Positions 1 through 10,232 of a stretch of DNA of 64,000 nt are shown here, piece by piece. Positions within the stretch are counted from its first letter, which is position 1, and the number at the start of each line of letters is the position of its first letter. The position numbers and the translations under genes were made by a program. Below the pieces are notes generated by a model. That model had not been told where the DNA came from. It worked only from the letters and a program-made list of their open reading frames with translations, and made no database searches. Source of the stretch: Chinchilla lanigera (Eukaryota; Chordata; Mammalia; Rodentia; Chinchillidae); the NCBI RefSeq assembly GCF_000276665.1, contig NW_004955425.1, forward strand, positions 27,230,969-27,294,968, in the 5' to 3' direction.

Positions 1-1244
1 TGACAGATTACAAAGAGAAATTTTTGTCTTACCCACACTCCCAGATTATTCAGCTTCTTTATTAATACAGCACTCAGCCTTCCATGGAGATTGTGTGGTG
101 TAAACCTGGCACCCTAAATCGAATCCTCTCTTTGCTGACAGCTGAAACTAAAGGCATCTGTGGCAATGCAAAGGGGGTGCCTCAGGTCAGTTCCAGATGT
201 CAGATTGATTAATGTGGGAGTCGGCACTGCCAACAGCCAGGCCATGTGAGTGTGCTGTTCCCCAGGATGCAACTCTGGTGGTTGTGGCATCAGCGGGTAG
301 AAACAGTGCACAGATACTAAATAGATGCCAGTCCTTCTTAGCAGAATGCCCAGAAAATCCTCCAGGTTACAAACCACTAAGCGTCATACTGTTCAGCTAT
401 TTTTCATGTTATCTAACTCAGGGGATTGTTTCCTTAAATTAGTATTCAGTATTTCTACACAAGAAGTCTTCCCACTGGGAAGACACCTGTGGGCCACACC
501 TGATATAAAGTTAGCATCTGCTTAGGTGGGATTGGAAAGAGTAAAGAGGAGAAGACGATGATGACCTGTGGACTTCTGTAGCACTTTAGCTTTTCCAAGG
601 AACCATTATATTTATTTCTTTGCTCACTTTTATCTCACATCCCTGTGAAGAAGGTTGAAAGAAATGCAATCATGGAAATGACCCAGGGTGAGCACTTTGA
701 CGTATTACATGGATATAAGAAGTCATTGTCATTCCCCATCCTTGTGGGGCTTTATGAGGTGGATAAATGATCTACCAAAGGTCACACAACTTAACCAATG
801 GCAGAGCTGGTACAAGTGGTAGAGACAGAGGCACAGAGAATCATTTATTGCCTAGAAAAATAGCATCACCCCAGTCCTGTGGAATCAGCGCCCCGGTGCT
901 GGGAGTCCTCCACTCTGTTGTAAGAAGCCATCCCTGTAATTTCAGTATATGCTCAAGTCTGAGGACCATTAACCTGGGCCAGTTCTGACCACTTTGAGTT
1001 TCCTGGTCCCTAGGGCTGAGTGGATGTAACAATGGTGTCCCATAAGCTGTTTGCAACATTTCAACTAAGTAGAAATCATACTAATTCAATATTTCAAATA
1101 CATATTTTATTATATATGGCTGATATATGAAACTTGGGAAAGGGAATTAACTGATGCTTAGTCAAAGCTATTTGGTATTCCTTTGTTCATGTGACCGTTC
1201 ACTGTGTCATTGATTGCCTATCTAATATACCATAGACACTGAGA
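1..1244. other. Unassigned intergenic sequence with a MIR-like trace
   Basis: No reading frame here resembles a known protein, and no young repeat is visible. About 740-830 has the typical MIR core wording (a 'ggtcacacaactta...ggcagagctgg' type string), which suggests a decayed MIR SINE. The rest is ordinary mixed-composition sequence. Confidence 0.5.
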
Positions 1245-1387
1245 NNNNNNNNNNNNNNNNNNNNNNNNNNNNNNNNNNNNNNNNNNNNNNNNNNNNNNNN
1301 NNNNNNNNNNNNNNNNNNNNNNNNNNNNNNNNNNNNNNNNNNNNNNNNNNNNNNNNNNNNNNNNNNNNNNNNNNNNNNNNNNNNNNN
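1245..1387. other. Assembly gap of 143 N
   Basis: A run of N, so the true length is unknown. It directly abuts the 5' (right-hand) part of an antisense B1 SINE, so the missing sequence probably contains the A-rich tail and 3' half of that SINE, and perhaps a simple repeat. Confidence 0.99.
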
Positions 1388-1486
1388 CTCACTTTGTAGC
1401 CCAGGCTGGTCTTGAACTTGCAATGATCCTCCTGCCTCAGCCTCCAGAGTGCTGGGATTACAGGCATGTGCCACCACGCCCGGCTT
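1388..1486 (-). mobile_element. B1 SINE (antisense, truncated by gap)
   Basis: Read on the minus strand it gives the 7SL-derived B1 body: a 'gccgggcgtggtggcacatgc' type start, the 'cctgtaatcccagcactc' internal promoter segment, 'gaggctgaggcaggaggatc' and 'ccagcctgggctacaaagtgag'. The 3' end lies in the N gap. It is a Pol III-type SINE mobilised by L1 and not a gene. Confidence 0.93.
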
Positions 1487-3628
1487 GTGTATTTCAATAA
1501 TTACAGGTTTGTAAACCATACTGCCATCAATACCACACATAAGAACTGAAAGACAGGTTTAATACTACTAGGGTAGAAAGAAAATCTTTTGAAATAGGGA
1601 GCAGGGAATCTTGAGGCTGTGGCCTGACGGTGAAGGCTGGGTGAGGAGCTTGGGGGAGAGGTAGGATGACAGATGGATACCTGCTCCTCCCTCCTCTTCC
1701 CTGGGGACCAGCAGAAGGAGGAGCTACTTCTGGGTTCTCAGTTTACCCACACTTGGGAGCTTTCTGCTTTTCTCCTCAGTAACAGCGTTCCGATTTTAAA
1801 TAGCACCAGCAGAGCACTTGGAACAGGCTCATCAAGGCTCTCCCTCCCTTTGAGAGGAGAACTTTAAATAAGACCTTCAGCTTACATTTTTATAGAACTA
1901 CTTCATCTTTCATTCTACCAGCCAGCTATTTGAAAGGTATTTCTCCTTTTGACCAAGGAGTTGAAACCAAATGACATGTCTATTTGGAGACTAGTGCAGT
2001 CTTATTCCAGAATAATTACTTTAGAAAACGCATAGCTTTAACTTCAGTTCAAATATTTCACAAGTCTTTGTCTGTCTTTTAAAAAAAAATTATGATTGTG
2101 TGGTTTGTGTGGGTTAATTTTGCATTCAAATGCTAGTGGGGTTACTGTGTATTTGTGAAGTTCTTGGTTGGAATGCCCAAGCCTGAGTGGAGGTTAGACC
2201 TATCTATGTGCGTCTTGTTACCTCCCACCTTGCCTATAATTTCCCTTCAGACTGTCTATGTGCCCCAGGTGTGACTAAGGCAGGATGAGAGCCCGAGGGC
2301 AGAGCAGAGATGCAAACAGGAGTGTAACAACTGAAACTCACACCGCCAAATTAGCGAGTGCTGCCTTTGCGGGAGGGGCTTCTGGTTCTAAATGAGGTGT
2401 GGTGTTTGCGAGGGTGATAACCCTGTCCCACTGAATTATGATGAGAAAACAGCCCAGTTGCCTACACAGCCCAAAACAAACCTCAGAACTGCTTAACTCA
2501 TCCGTCAAACAAATTGTATTTTAGGAAATGGAAGACAGAGAAAAATGCACAAAAGAAAAGGAGATTTATTTATTTGTACAAAAGTAGAATGACAGGCGTT
2601 TGAGTGGATCCAAATAGTGTTTAGGGAGAAAAAAAAATGTGATTCATTGCCAGCTATTAAATCTTGTTTATCCTTCTTTAAACTAACCAGAAACACATTT
2701 TGGAAAAAACGCGAGTTAACGCTTTAAGCGCTGGACTCCTGCCCTGGATGTTGCCTGATTCTGCTGCTTCTGGGCGGGGGGAACCAGTGAGCCGGGGGTG
2801 ACTTTCCAGTCCTGCTTCCCAAGTCCACCTCGGTCTCTGGAGAAGGTGGGCAGTGTCCTCCAAGAGGCACCTCGAGGCAGTGGGAAGGGAGTTCGTGTTT
2901 AGAAGGTGGTTTCCAAAGGTTACAAAACACTTCCCCTGAGGGCACACTCAGTGCTTCAGAGACTGTCCCTCTGGAAATGCTGTTCCTCGGATGGTCACCC
3001 ACTGCCCTTGTCTGTCCTGGATCACCAGCTGATGTGAGAAATGCTGACCTCAGATACAGCATGAGATTGAAATTCTTCAGCGCCTTGACAAGTATCTGAA
3101 AACTTGGCTGAAATCGCAGCACCCAGTGAAAAAATCTTGGCAGTGCACTGGGGTGGGGCCCTGCTGTGCTCCTCCTGGCCTGGGAGGGAGCAAGTAGCCT
3201 TTTGTAGCTACTTCTCCTGTCCCCCAGTCCTCCTGGATTAAATGTGTTAGCATAAGTATTTTGGGTTGTTACTGCCCTTAACATTAGAACAAAATGTACT
3301 TAGTCATAGACTGTAAGAATTAACCCGATTTAAATGATTACAACCAGAAGTAGTGCAAACATAATTTTTCAAGAACAGAAGCCCCTATAGTCTTTTTGCT
3401 TTCCAAGTGAGTGATTCCACCCTGAGGATTACTTAAGGTTCTCAGTCTCAATAGTGCCTAGAGAGGGCACTCAGCTGAGTTTAAGGCCACAAGGAAAGGC
3501 TCGTGTAGACTCCTGAGAACCAGAAAACTCTGTCCCCTCCCCTCCTACCTTGTTGGTCTTGGCAAAGGGACTATCCATGCTGTGGTTTGCTGGTTTTCAA
3601 GCTGCTGGGTGCTTAGTATGGTAAGATC
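1487..3628. other. Unassigned intergenic sequence
   Basis: No repeat family or gene is recognised with confidence. A 186-codon open frame on the minus strand (2724-3284) has no recognisable domain. The GC-moderate, repeat-free part at about 2.7-3.25 kb could be functional, but nothing in it identifies a role. Confidence 0.45.
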
Positions 3629-4109
3629 CTGTTATGGTTGATATATTGTGCCAACTTGAGGAGTCTAGAAGCTTAACTAAGTAGCTCAGCAGTTCTACAT
3701 CCTGGGGTAAAAAGGACACTTACTTACTGCTGTAGGATGTTGTTCATTGTGTCAACTTGAGAAGTTTAAAAGTTCAGTTGGGTGATTCAGCAGGGGACCA
3801 GGGTCCTTACTTTGTGGACATCCTCAGCTTGTGGAAGAGGAGGGCATGGAGGTGGTGTAGGTGTGGACAGAGAGCTGATACACAATATAAGGGAGGAAAA
3901 GAGGCTTGCCCCCCCTCCACTCGTGCTCGTGTTGCTTTTGCTGTCTTCTACCACCTTGAAGTGCTACCCCTGTGCCATGCCACCCTACCTTAGAGCCAGC
4001 TGATATGGACTGAAACCTCCACAAACTGCGAGCTAAATAAACCTTTCCTTCCTTAATTTTGGGCCTTGGGTATTTTGTCTCAGCAATGAGAGAAAAGTAA
4101 CCAAGATGG
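3629..4109 (+). mobile_element. Solo LTR, ERVL/MaLR-like, with repeated 5' end
   Basis: The right part has the usual shape of a mammalian MaLR/ERVL-type LTR: '...gagctaaataaacctttcc' (a polyadenylation signal), then a short downstream stretch ending '...gagagaaaagtaac'. The left side carries two related openings, 3630-3690 ('gatatattgtgccaacttga...') and 3738-3795 ('ttcattgtgtcaacttgaga...'). The 5' portion is therefore either duplicated or belongs to two overlapping insertions. No internal retroviral genes are present. The exact subfamily is not assigned. Confidence 0.7.
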
Positions 4110-4134
4110 ACCCCATGTTGACTTTTGTCCTTTA

Positions 4135-4168
4135 TTTTCTCTCATAAACCTTTTGTTTTCTCTCATAA
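4135..4168. repeat. Short direct repeat at a duplication junction
   Basis: 'ttttctctcataa' occurs at 4135-4147 and again at 4156-4168. The second copy runs straight into the 167-bp duplicated segment that begins at 4166. Short tandem copies at a breakpoint fit replication slippage or template switching. Confidence 0.8.
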
Positions 4169-4332
4169 GATTCTTGGTGGATGAACCACAGATAACATTC
4201 TCCATGCCTCTTTGCATGTAATCTTAGCAATGAAGGCTTGAGCAATATTTTATTGATTATTGAGAATTATGAATAATAATTGTTGTGTTTGCTGGAAAGC
4301 TTCTAGGGAAAGATAAGTAGAAACATATTTTT
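4166..4332 (+). repeat. Duplicated unique segment, copy 1
   Basis: Nearly identical to 8222-8389: over about 167 bp I find a single difference, one extra A in copy 2 (aatgaaggc versus aatgaaaggc). The segment does not look like a SINE, LINE or LTR and carries no A-tail. The flanks differ completely beyond the shared block. The orientation is direct. Confidence 0.95.
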
Positions 4333-4389
4333 CTTTTGCCCAAGGCTCTAGCTTCCCTCACAAATCTCTGTCAATATTATACATTTCTA

Positions 4390-4494
4390 GGGGCTGGGGT
4401 TTTAGCTCAGCCGCAAAAGCGCCTGCCTGGCAAGCGCAAGGTCGTGAGTTCGGTTCCCGGTACCGGGGAAAAACCAAAAAAAAAAAAAAAAAAA
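4390..4494 (+). mobile_element. ID SINE with perfect 14-bp target duplication
   Basis: Begins 'ggggctggggttttagctcag' (A box of a tRNA-Ala-derived ID element), has a B-box-like 'gttcggttccc', then 'ggtaccgggg' and an A-rich tail. It is flanked by exact copies of 'attatacatttcta' at 4376-4389 and 4495-4508. The intact duplication means a recent, L1-mediated insertion. The tRNA fold is not kept downstream, so it is a SINE and not a tRNA gene. Confidence 0.96.
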
Positions 4495-4508
4495 ATTATA
4501 CATTTCTA

Positions 4509-5360
4509 AAGGGCAAGGACTGAGTCTTATTCATTAATTTCTGCTTTCTTTTCCTTAGCAAGGCACCTCCAAAGTAGCCATCACAGAGGGTGACTAACTG
4601 CATCCTCCTCTGAGCAGATGCAGGGCTTACCTACCCACCAGCAGCCTGGGTCAGTGCAAGTTTGGGTGCAGTACTTAGTACTACGAAGACTCTCCTTGAA
4701 GAATTTTTTTTTTTTAAATTAGTTCTAGAAACAACACTTCAACTTCACCCACAATAAAAAGAAAATGCAGCCTTCCTTATCCTATGGGGCATCCCCAGCT
4801 GCACTCTGAGGACACAACTCCTTTGAACTGCTGCAATAGCACTTATGTGAACGGCTTAGAGCACAGTGTCACTGAGAAGAAAGGTGTGCTTTCTCTTTTG
4901 GCTTTTTGGCGAGGATGGCAGTTTACAGAGAGCTTAAAGAGGAAGAAATGGGACATTACATCTGTCCAGAAACGTCACTGTGTGCATGTCAGGAATCTGC
5001 AAGTGTGTTAGCAGATCCCTTCAAAGGAAAACCCTGGGTGGGGGAGGGGGTACTGGGCCATGACAGCATCTTAACCAGAGTCGAGCCTCACTGTTTTCTG
5101 ATTCTCACCCACAATATATGGGCAAAGGAGTAAAAGATTTTTAAAGGTAAATAAATCAAGTTCCTTCCTGAGCCAACTGGGAACCTTGTCGAGACCCTTG
5201 TGTACCACAGAGCTGCATTTAGGACTGACTGATTAGCTAGCCCAGCTTTTCTTTTACCTGCCAGCCACATCTCTCTATCTCAGCGGGCATCTTTCCAGCC
5301 TCAAATAGGTATTCAGTTCTTCCTGCACCTGCACTGTGTATGTCTTTGGGGCTTGGTCCA
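4509..5360. other. Unassigned intergenic sequence
   Basis: No gene, RNA or confident repeat seen. It ends at the target duplication of the hAT element. Confidence 0.45.
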
Positions 5361-5367
5361 TCTGGAC

Positions 5368-5597
5368 CAGTGGTGGCAAACTTATGGCACGTGTGCCCTG
5401 CATGTGGGCTGTTTGTATCACTGACAACTCTGTTATTGTGTTTTTGTTTTAAAGCAAATGATATCAGTGTATGAGGGTTTTTCCTAAGCTAAAACCTTGA
5501 TATTCAGTTTCAACTGCAGGGTTGGAACTTCACGATAACTAAGTGGGCTTTGGGTTGCAGTTTGGGCACTCATCCCTAAAAGGCTCTACATCAGGGG
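5368..5597 (+). mobile_element. Non-autonomous hAT transposon, OposCharlie1 (OC1)-like
   Basis: The left end 'cagtggtggcaaac' with 'tatggcacgtgtgcc', and the right end '...ttgcagtttgggcactc' then 'cctaaaaggctctacatca', match from memory the termini of the OC1 group of hAT transposons. Those termini have 'CAGTGATGGCGAACC' ends and a GCACTCGG-type subterminal block. The 3' subterminal region ('aaaaccttgatattcag') also fits. Imperfect 8-bp target copies flank it: tctggac at 5361-5367 and tctaggac at 5598-5605. There is no transposase, so it is a short deletion derivative moved in trans. Confidence 0.72.
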
Positions 5598-5605
5598 TCT
5601 AGGAC

Positions 5606-6289
5606 AGAGATCTCAGCCCTCTGTCTCTGGCACATTGCCCCATGAGCTGTTCCCTGTGGAAGCGGATTCCCCAAATGTTGGAAAGCAGCAGGGAGACCAA
5701 CTGATAAACAAGCTTCGGTGAGGCACCTGCTCTGGCAGTCTGCTCTTTTTTGCTGCCATCATGAGAGACAGCCTTGGGGGAAATAGATGCCTCTATAGTG
5801 AGCATTCTAAGGAGGGCTCCATCTGCTCTCCTCATCTGCCCCTCCCCCTCCCTGGCAGGTGCCATCACAAACTCCTCCCTCGGGTGGCCTGTATGCAATC
5901 TGCATGTCTACTAAAGTTGATAATGTGAGGGTCTCTCAGGGATCAAACCTACAAGTGGCGGCCCAGGCACTGTCTGTACCCACTCACGGAGGTTCTCTCC
6001 CTGCCCACCTCTCACCCTCTCTCTGCCCGCATCTCCCACTCTGCTGTCCAGGTGGGTGATGTTCCTCCCTCCCTTTCCCTGGTGCCTCAATCTAGCATTT
6101 CCAGTCCTCACCTCTTGCTCATTTCCCATTAGCACAGCCAGGACTATATTTATTTCCATAGGTGACACTAAAGGATGGGTAAAGTGGGAAACTTTTTATC
6201 ATAGCTGTTCTGGGAAGGCAAGGGGAATCAATCCACCGAAGGCTTTTAGCAGGAACACTGAGACTGGGTGTGACTAAAGTACAACCATC
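5606..6289. other. Unassigned intergenic sequence
   Basis: CT-rich in places (5830-6080). No gene or repeat is recognised with confidence. Confidence 0.4.
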
Positions 6290-6560
6290 TCAACTGGGCC
6301 ACACAGTCTAAGCTAATAAAAACAAAGCCTCTGTGTTTATTTTTTATGCTGATGAATAAAGTCCAGAATAGTCAAGTAGGTTGAAAACTATTCAAATGAT
6401 TCATATCAGCACACTGGCCATTGTTTAGTCCATGGGAAATGCCAGCAGCATAAAATGATACATGTTAATCATCTGCATATACCTGGGATAATTAATAGCT
6501 TATTGAGCTCTCCTGCAGGCTGAAGAGATATTCATTGAGTTAGAAGTTTATTTTCCTCCA
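6290..6560. promoter_or_regulatory. Candidate conserved non-coding element
   Basis: Repeat-free AT-rich block with dense homeodomain/POU-type motifs, for example 'atctgcatatacc' near 6470 (octamer-like) and 'ataattaatagct' near 6489. It has no coding potential. The look is that of vertebrate distal enhancers, but this is inferred from composition only; conservation cannot be tested here. Confidence 0.3.
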
Positions 6561-8221
6561 TTGTCTTGGTAGGTTAGTCTGAGAACTATGGTGCAAGCAA
6601 CAGACAGATTCTGGAGAAGTAAAGGAGAGCTTACTAGCACCTATGGGGTACTCACAGATGGACAGAAAGCCCAGAGAAGTAGGGACAGGCAGAAACTAAG
6701 ACTGCTCCACAGTCAGGAGGCCTGGAGTATAGGAATGAGGCCATAGCTGGGTCAGTCTCAGTGAGACAAAGCTGCCACCTCTGGGTCATTCAGGATTCAG
6801 TCTTGAGAGTGCATTGCCTGGATGAGGTCTTAGCACAATGACTGTGCTAACAAGATGAGAGGGAAAAGGAGCTAAGCTTCCAGTTTCTGTGATAGGAGGG
6901 GCTACAGTCCCACCAAATTTACATATAAAAGGAAGAGGTAATCCACCCAAAAAGGATCAGGGTGCTGATTAGGAAGATGGAAAAGTTACTCGGTGGATGA
7001 AAACTAGCCATTGCTTATTTGAAGTCTAGAAAGCCACTTGAAACAAACTGAGTTGAATGCCAGTGTCCAATTCTCTGCAGTCAAATGATTATGTGTTTAC
7101 AATGGGATGTAAACTTTGGGAAATTTTGAGAAAGATGATATTAGAGTATAAGCTGAAATTCATTAGCTTGACTACCTAGCTTGGCTGGGCAGTGTTGGCT
7201 ATTTCAGTGGAGATAAAATGAGCTAGAATGGGGAGCATTTATACAGCAAATATGAGTCAGATTAGATAAGTGAAGTTAAACAAACCTACTCTATGGGGGG
7301 CCTTCAACTTTTCTATTAAAAAATGTAGTAGGGGTCTAGCACTTCAGGAACTGAACAGGATAGGGAGGGGGAATCACAGCGCTGAAAGATCCTATCTGTA
7401 ATTCATGAGCACTCATGGTGATGATATGTATTTGCCATGCACATATGCTACTAGCTAATGAGAACAGTGTAATAACAATGAGCAGTAAGTGGCACATCAC
7501 CTGCAGGTGCTTTCCTGTGCTGAGGACCCCGCCAAGTTATGCTGGGTACAGGGTATTAGGCAATGCCGGTAAGTGGGCTGCTTACTTCCTGTGACTTTTC
7601 CTGTCATTTAAGTTTCATTCTGGCAAGCAGTGTTGAACTCTAATGGCTGAAAAAGATCTACTGTAACAGTGCTGGTCCTGTTCCAGAGAAGCAAAGGCAA
7701 AGGGTCGTGCTGTCCCACATTGCAAGGTTTAGAGCAACTCCTGCCCGCTTAAGGAGATGAGCGAGCAAACACAGGGTGAAGTTCAGCAGGCAATTAGTTC
7801 AGCAGGAAGTCCTCTGACATGGTGGAAGAGCTCGCAGATACGACAGCAGCCTTGGAAGATTTACCAACAACTTTATGAACAGGAGCTGGAGGACCTCTGG
7901 AGCATTCAGAGGCTTGTCATGGGAACTGAAAAGCACTGAGGTGTGACTGCCAAGGCACAGTCTGCTTGGCATCCCCAGACAAGAGGGGACCAGGTAGTGC
8001 CCCCTCTGTCAGGAAGACCCATGAGGATGCCCATGTACAAGCCACAGACTGCCTCTAGGAACTGCTCTTTCTCCACTGGGTTGTTTTTTGTTTTTTGTTT
8101 TTTTCAGAATATCAGTTCAACTCTTCACTTTGCAGAGCAATTCAGCAAGGCCTTGGAAGAAGGAAGTCTGGGTGTCTCCACAGTATTCAGTATGGTTTTG
8201 TGGTTCCAAAAGCTATTCCAT
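6561..8221. other. Unassigned intergenic sequence
   Basis: 6561-6960 has a purine-rich, old-repeat look but no family is assigned. A 60-codon frame at 7757-7939 has no known match. A T/G homopolymer stretch lies at 8083-8104. Confidence 0.4.
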
Positions 8222-8389
8222 TAAGATTCTTGGTGGATGAACCACAGATAACATTCTCCATGCCTCTTTGCATGTAATCTTAGCAATGAAAGGCTTGAGC
8301 AATATTTTATTGATTATTGAGAATTATGAATAATAATTGTTGTGTTTGCTGGAAAGCTTCTAGGGAAAGATAAGTAGAAACATATTTTT
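8222..8389 (+). repeat. Duplicated unique segment, copy 2
   Basis: Direct copy of 4166-4332 with one inserted A. Here the sequence on both sides reads on without an obvious break or short repeat. That makes this the more likely original site and the 4.2-kb copy the derived one, though this is inference. Confidence 0.95.
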
Positions 8390-9044
8390 GTCATGGCAAT
8401 GAAACATTTGTTGTGTTGGTTTTTAAGGAATAATTCTAAGAGAACTAGAATTCCTTCCTTTTTAAAGAAAAGCTTTTAGAATTAAGACCAAAATGCAATT
8501 CATATCATAATCTAAATCATAGATTAATGATTTGCTTGGAAAATTTAATAATCAAATTGTAAGAAGTATTATTAACAATGAAGAACTAAAATATATAAGA
8601 TTAGTCATGATGTTTATGCATTCTCATTCCCCAGAAAATTTGGCTTCAAGGAATGGGTACATTGAATTAAATCCAGTGGAACAGTGTTTCCTTCATATTA
8701 ATATTTTTGAGCTTCTTCATAAAAGTACAGTGATGCATTTTGATGAAATTTTATAAAATACTCTTAAAATACTTCAGGTCTGTGTCAATATAATAGGCTT
8801 GAAATGGCAGCAACTAAACTATTTGTTGTATTATAATACAGCTTTTTTTAAAGTGGAGAAATGTAGAAGTTCACAGTCCTAGAAATTCACTCTTTTAACT
8901 ATAGATCTTTAACACTATTGAGGATGTCTTATTTGTAAAATCAAGCATTCAAAAACAGTCAATGTGACTGTAAACTAAAATTTCTTCCAGGGTGGATTCA
9001 TAAGGAAAATGTTTTCATGATTCTTAACCATTTCTCACACTTTA
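8390..9044. other. AT-rich unassigned sequence
   Basis: No gene or confident repeat. Decayed LINE sequence is possible but not demonstrable by eye. Confidence 0.4.
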
Positions 9045-9480
9045 AGGGTATAAAAACTGCAGCAGCTTAGCACGGTAGGGAGGATCATTGATTGGAGTAA
9101 GGAGACCATTTAGGAGCCTATTGTAGTAATTCAAGCCAGAAATAGTGCCGATGAAGGTAGTAAGTAGTTGGATGTAAGTTTTGAAAGGCAATTCAGCAGG
9201 ATTTGAAGATGGATTACATGTGAGGTGAACAAGGGAAGATTCAGATTTGCAGGGTTTTTCCTCTGAACAGATAGAATGGAGTTGCCAACTACTGTCATAG
9301 GGAGCGCTGTAAAAGCAGGGTTTCAGGAAGGGATCAAGAGTCTGACTTTGAAGGACTTTAAGACTTTCGACTGAAGATGCCAGCAAACCACTGGAATAAG
9401 TTTGCCATCCATGTGAGAAGTCTGGACTAGAGATAGAAACCTGCAAGTTGTCAGTGCACACATGCTATTTAAAGAATTTT
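9045..9480 (-). mobile_element. LINE-2 (L2), C-terminal reverse transcriptase region
   Basis: The minus strand keeps an open frame of 139 codons. Its end, 'LLTTFIGTISGLNYYNRLLNG', resembles the L2/CR1-clade RT motif '(R)PLLT...ATIISRLDYCNSLL'. Upstream 'VSISSPDFS' matches the L2 'IYISSPDLS' segment. L2 has been inactive in placental mammals for roughly 100 million years, so a readable frame of this length is incidental survival. Continues at 10,233-11,290. Confidence 0.8.
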
Positions 9481-9494
9481 GAAAAGAGGAAAGA

Positions 9495-9725
9495 TGAGAG
9501 GGGACCTGCACTCACGAGTGGAATTAGCACACTTACAAATGAGCCTGGACTCTAGCTCACTTCCCACCATGGCCGATGCAGCAATGCACACAGTGAATCC
9601 TCTGCACACACCAGATTTGCTGGTGCCTTGATCTGGGACTTCTCAGTCTCTAGAACTGTAAAAAATCCCATTTCTGGATACCCAGTTTAAGGTATTTTTG
9701 TTTTGGCAGGCTGAATAGACTAGGA
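9495..9725 (+). mobile_element. LTR 3' fragment (MaLR/MLT-like)
   Basis: The wording '...ccttgatctgggacttctcagtctctagaactgtaaaaaat...tttaaggtatttttgttttggcaggctgaat' is typical of the 3' part of ancient mammalian MaLR/ERVL LTRs. It is 5'-truncated and lies within the old L2. No coding part. Confidence 0.65.
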
Positions 9726-9890
9726 AAAACTCCCTGTTCTAAGGAATCCCTCCAGGGGTAAGCAAACTGGCCAATTGGTTGCCCTATCAGTGAGACATGG
9801 CCTTTGTTGGTTTAGCAGCATGTTGGTTTAGCAGTCCTGAGTGATTTGGGCAAGAGAAGTTGACATTGAATATTGGGGACACACTGAGCC

Positions 9891-9929
9891 AAAGTGATTT
9901 GGCAAAAAAAAAAAAAAAAGTGATTTGGC
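9891..9929 (+). mobile_element. Retroinsertion consisting only of an A tract
   Basis: A 13-bp sequence, aaagtgatttggc, is present at 9891-9903 and again at 9917-9929, with nothing but 13 A residues between. This is the signature of target-primed reverse transcription in which only the poly(A) tail was copied before second-strand joining. Polymerase slippage alone would not duplicate the 13-bp unique flank. Confidence 0.8.
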
Positions 9930-10232
9930 TTTAAGAGAGAAGAATTATTGTATAAAATGTATGACAAGATTGCTATATCATTATTCTTACATAATATTGT
10001 AGTTATTTAAGAAAATTCCTTAATTTTTACAGATACGTCCTGAAATATTCAAGAGTGAAGTGTCATGTTTTCTGGGACTTGTAAAATACTTCAGCAAAAA
10101 GAAAAGAAATGAAGCAACATGTATCATACTCAATTGTGGAGTGTTACACTCAGGGTTATGGAGTTTATTGCAGTATTCTCTATTTTATATTTGGTTAGAA
10201 ATTTTCAGAATAAAAAGTTTAAAAAGTTTAAG
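9925..10232 (+). mobile_element. L1 3' end (old L1M type)
   Basis: Ends '...gaaattttcagaataaaaagtttaaaaag', which matches the usual 3' terminus of older mammalian L1 subfamilies. It is preceded by 'gggacttgtaaaatacttcagcaaaa'. 5'-truncated, inside the antisense L2. Confidence 0.65.

Noticed and set aside
1245..1540. Minus-strand frames of 91 and 113 codons
   Set aside because: They are mostly N characters plus B1 SINE sequence.
2724..3284. 186-codon minus-strand open frame
   Set aside because: Proline/serine-rich text with no domain, no splice or promoter context, and an overlapping frame in another phase. Expected by chance in GC-moderate DNA.
4390..4470. Possible tRNA gene (A box and B box present)
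   Set aside because: It is an ID SINE: no anticodon arm or acceptor pairing, an A-rich tail and a target duplication.
7757..7939. 60-codon frame with protein-like composition
   Set aside because: I considered a small gene or retrocopy, but no family match, no conserved context and a short length give no support.
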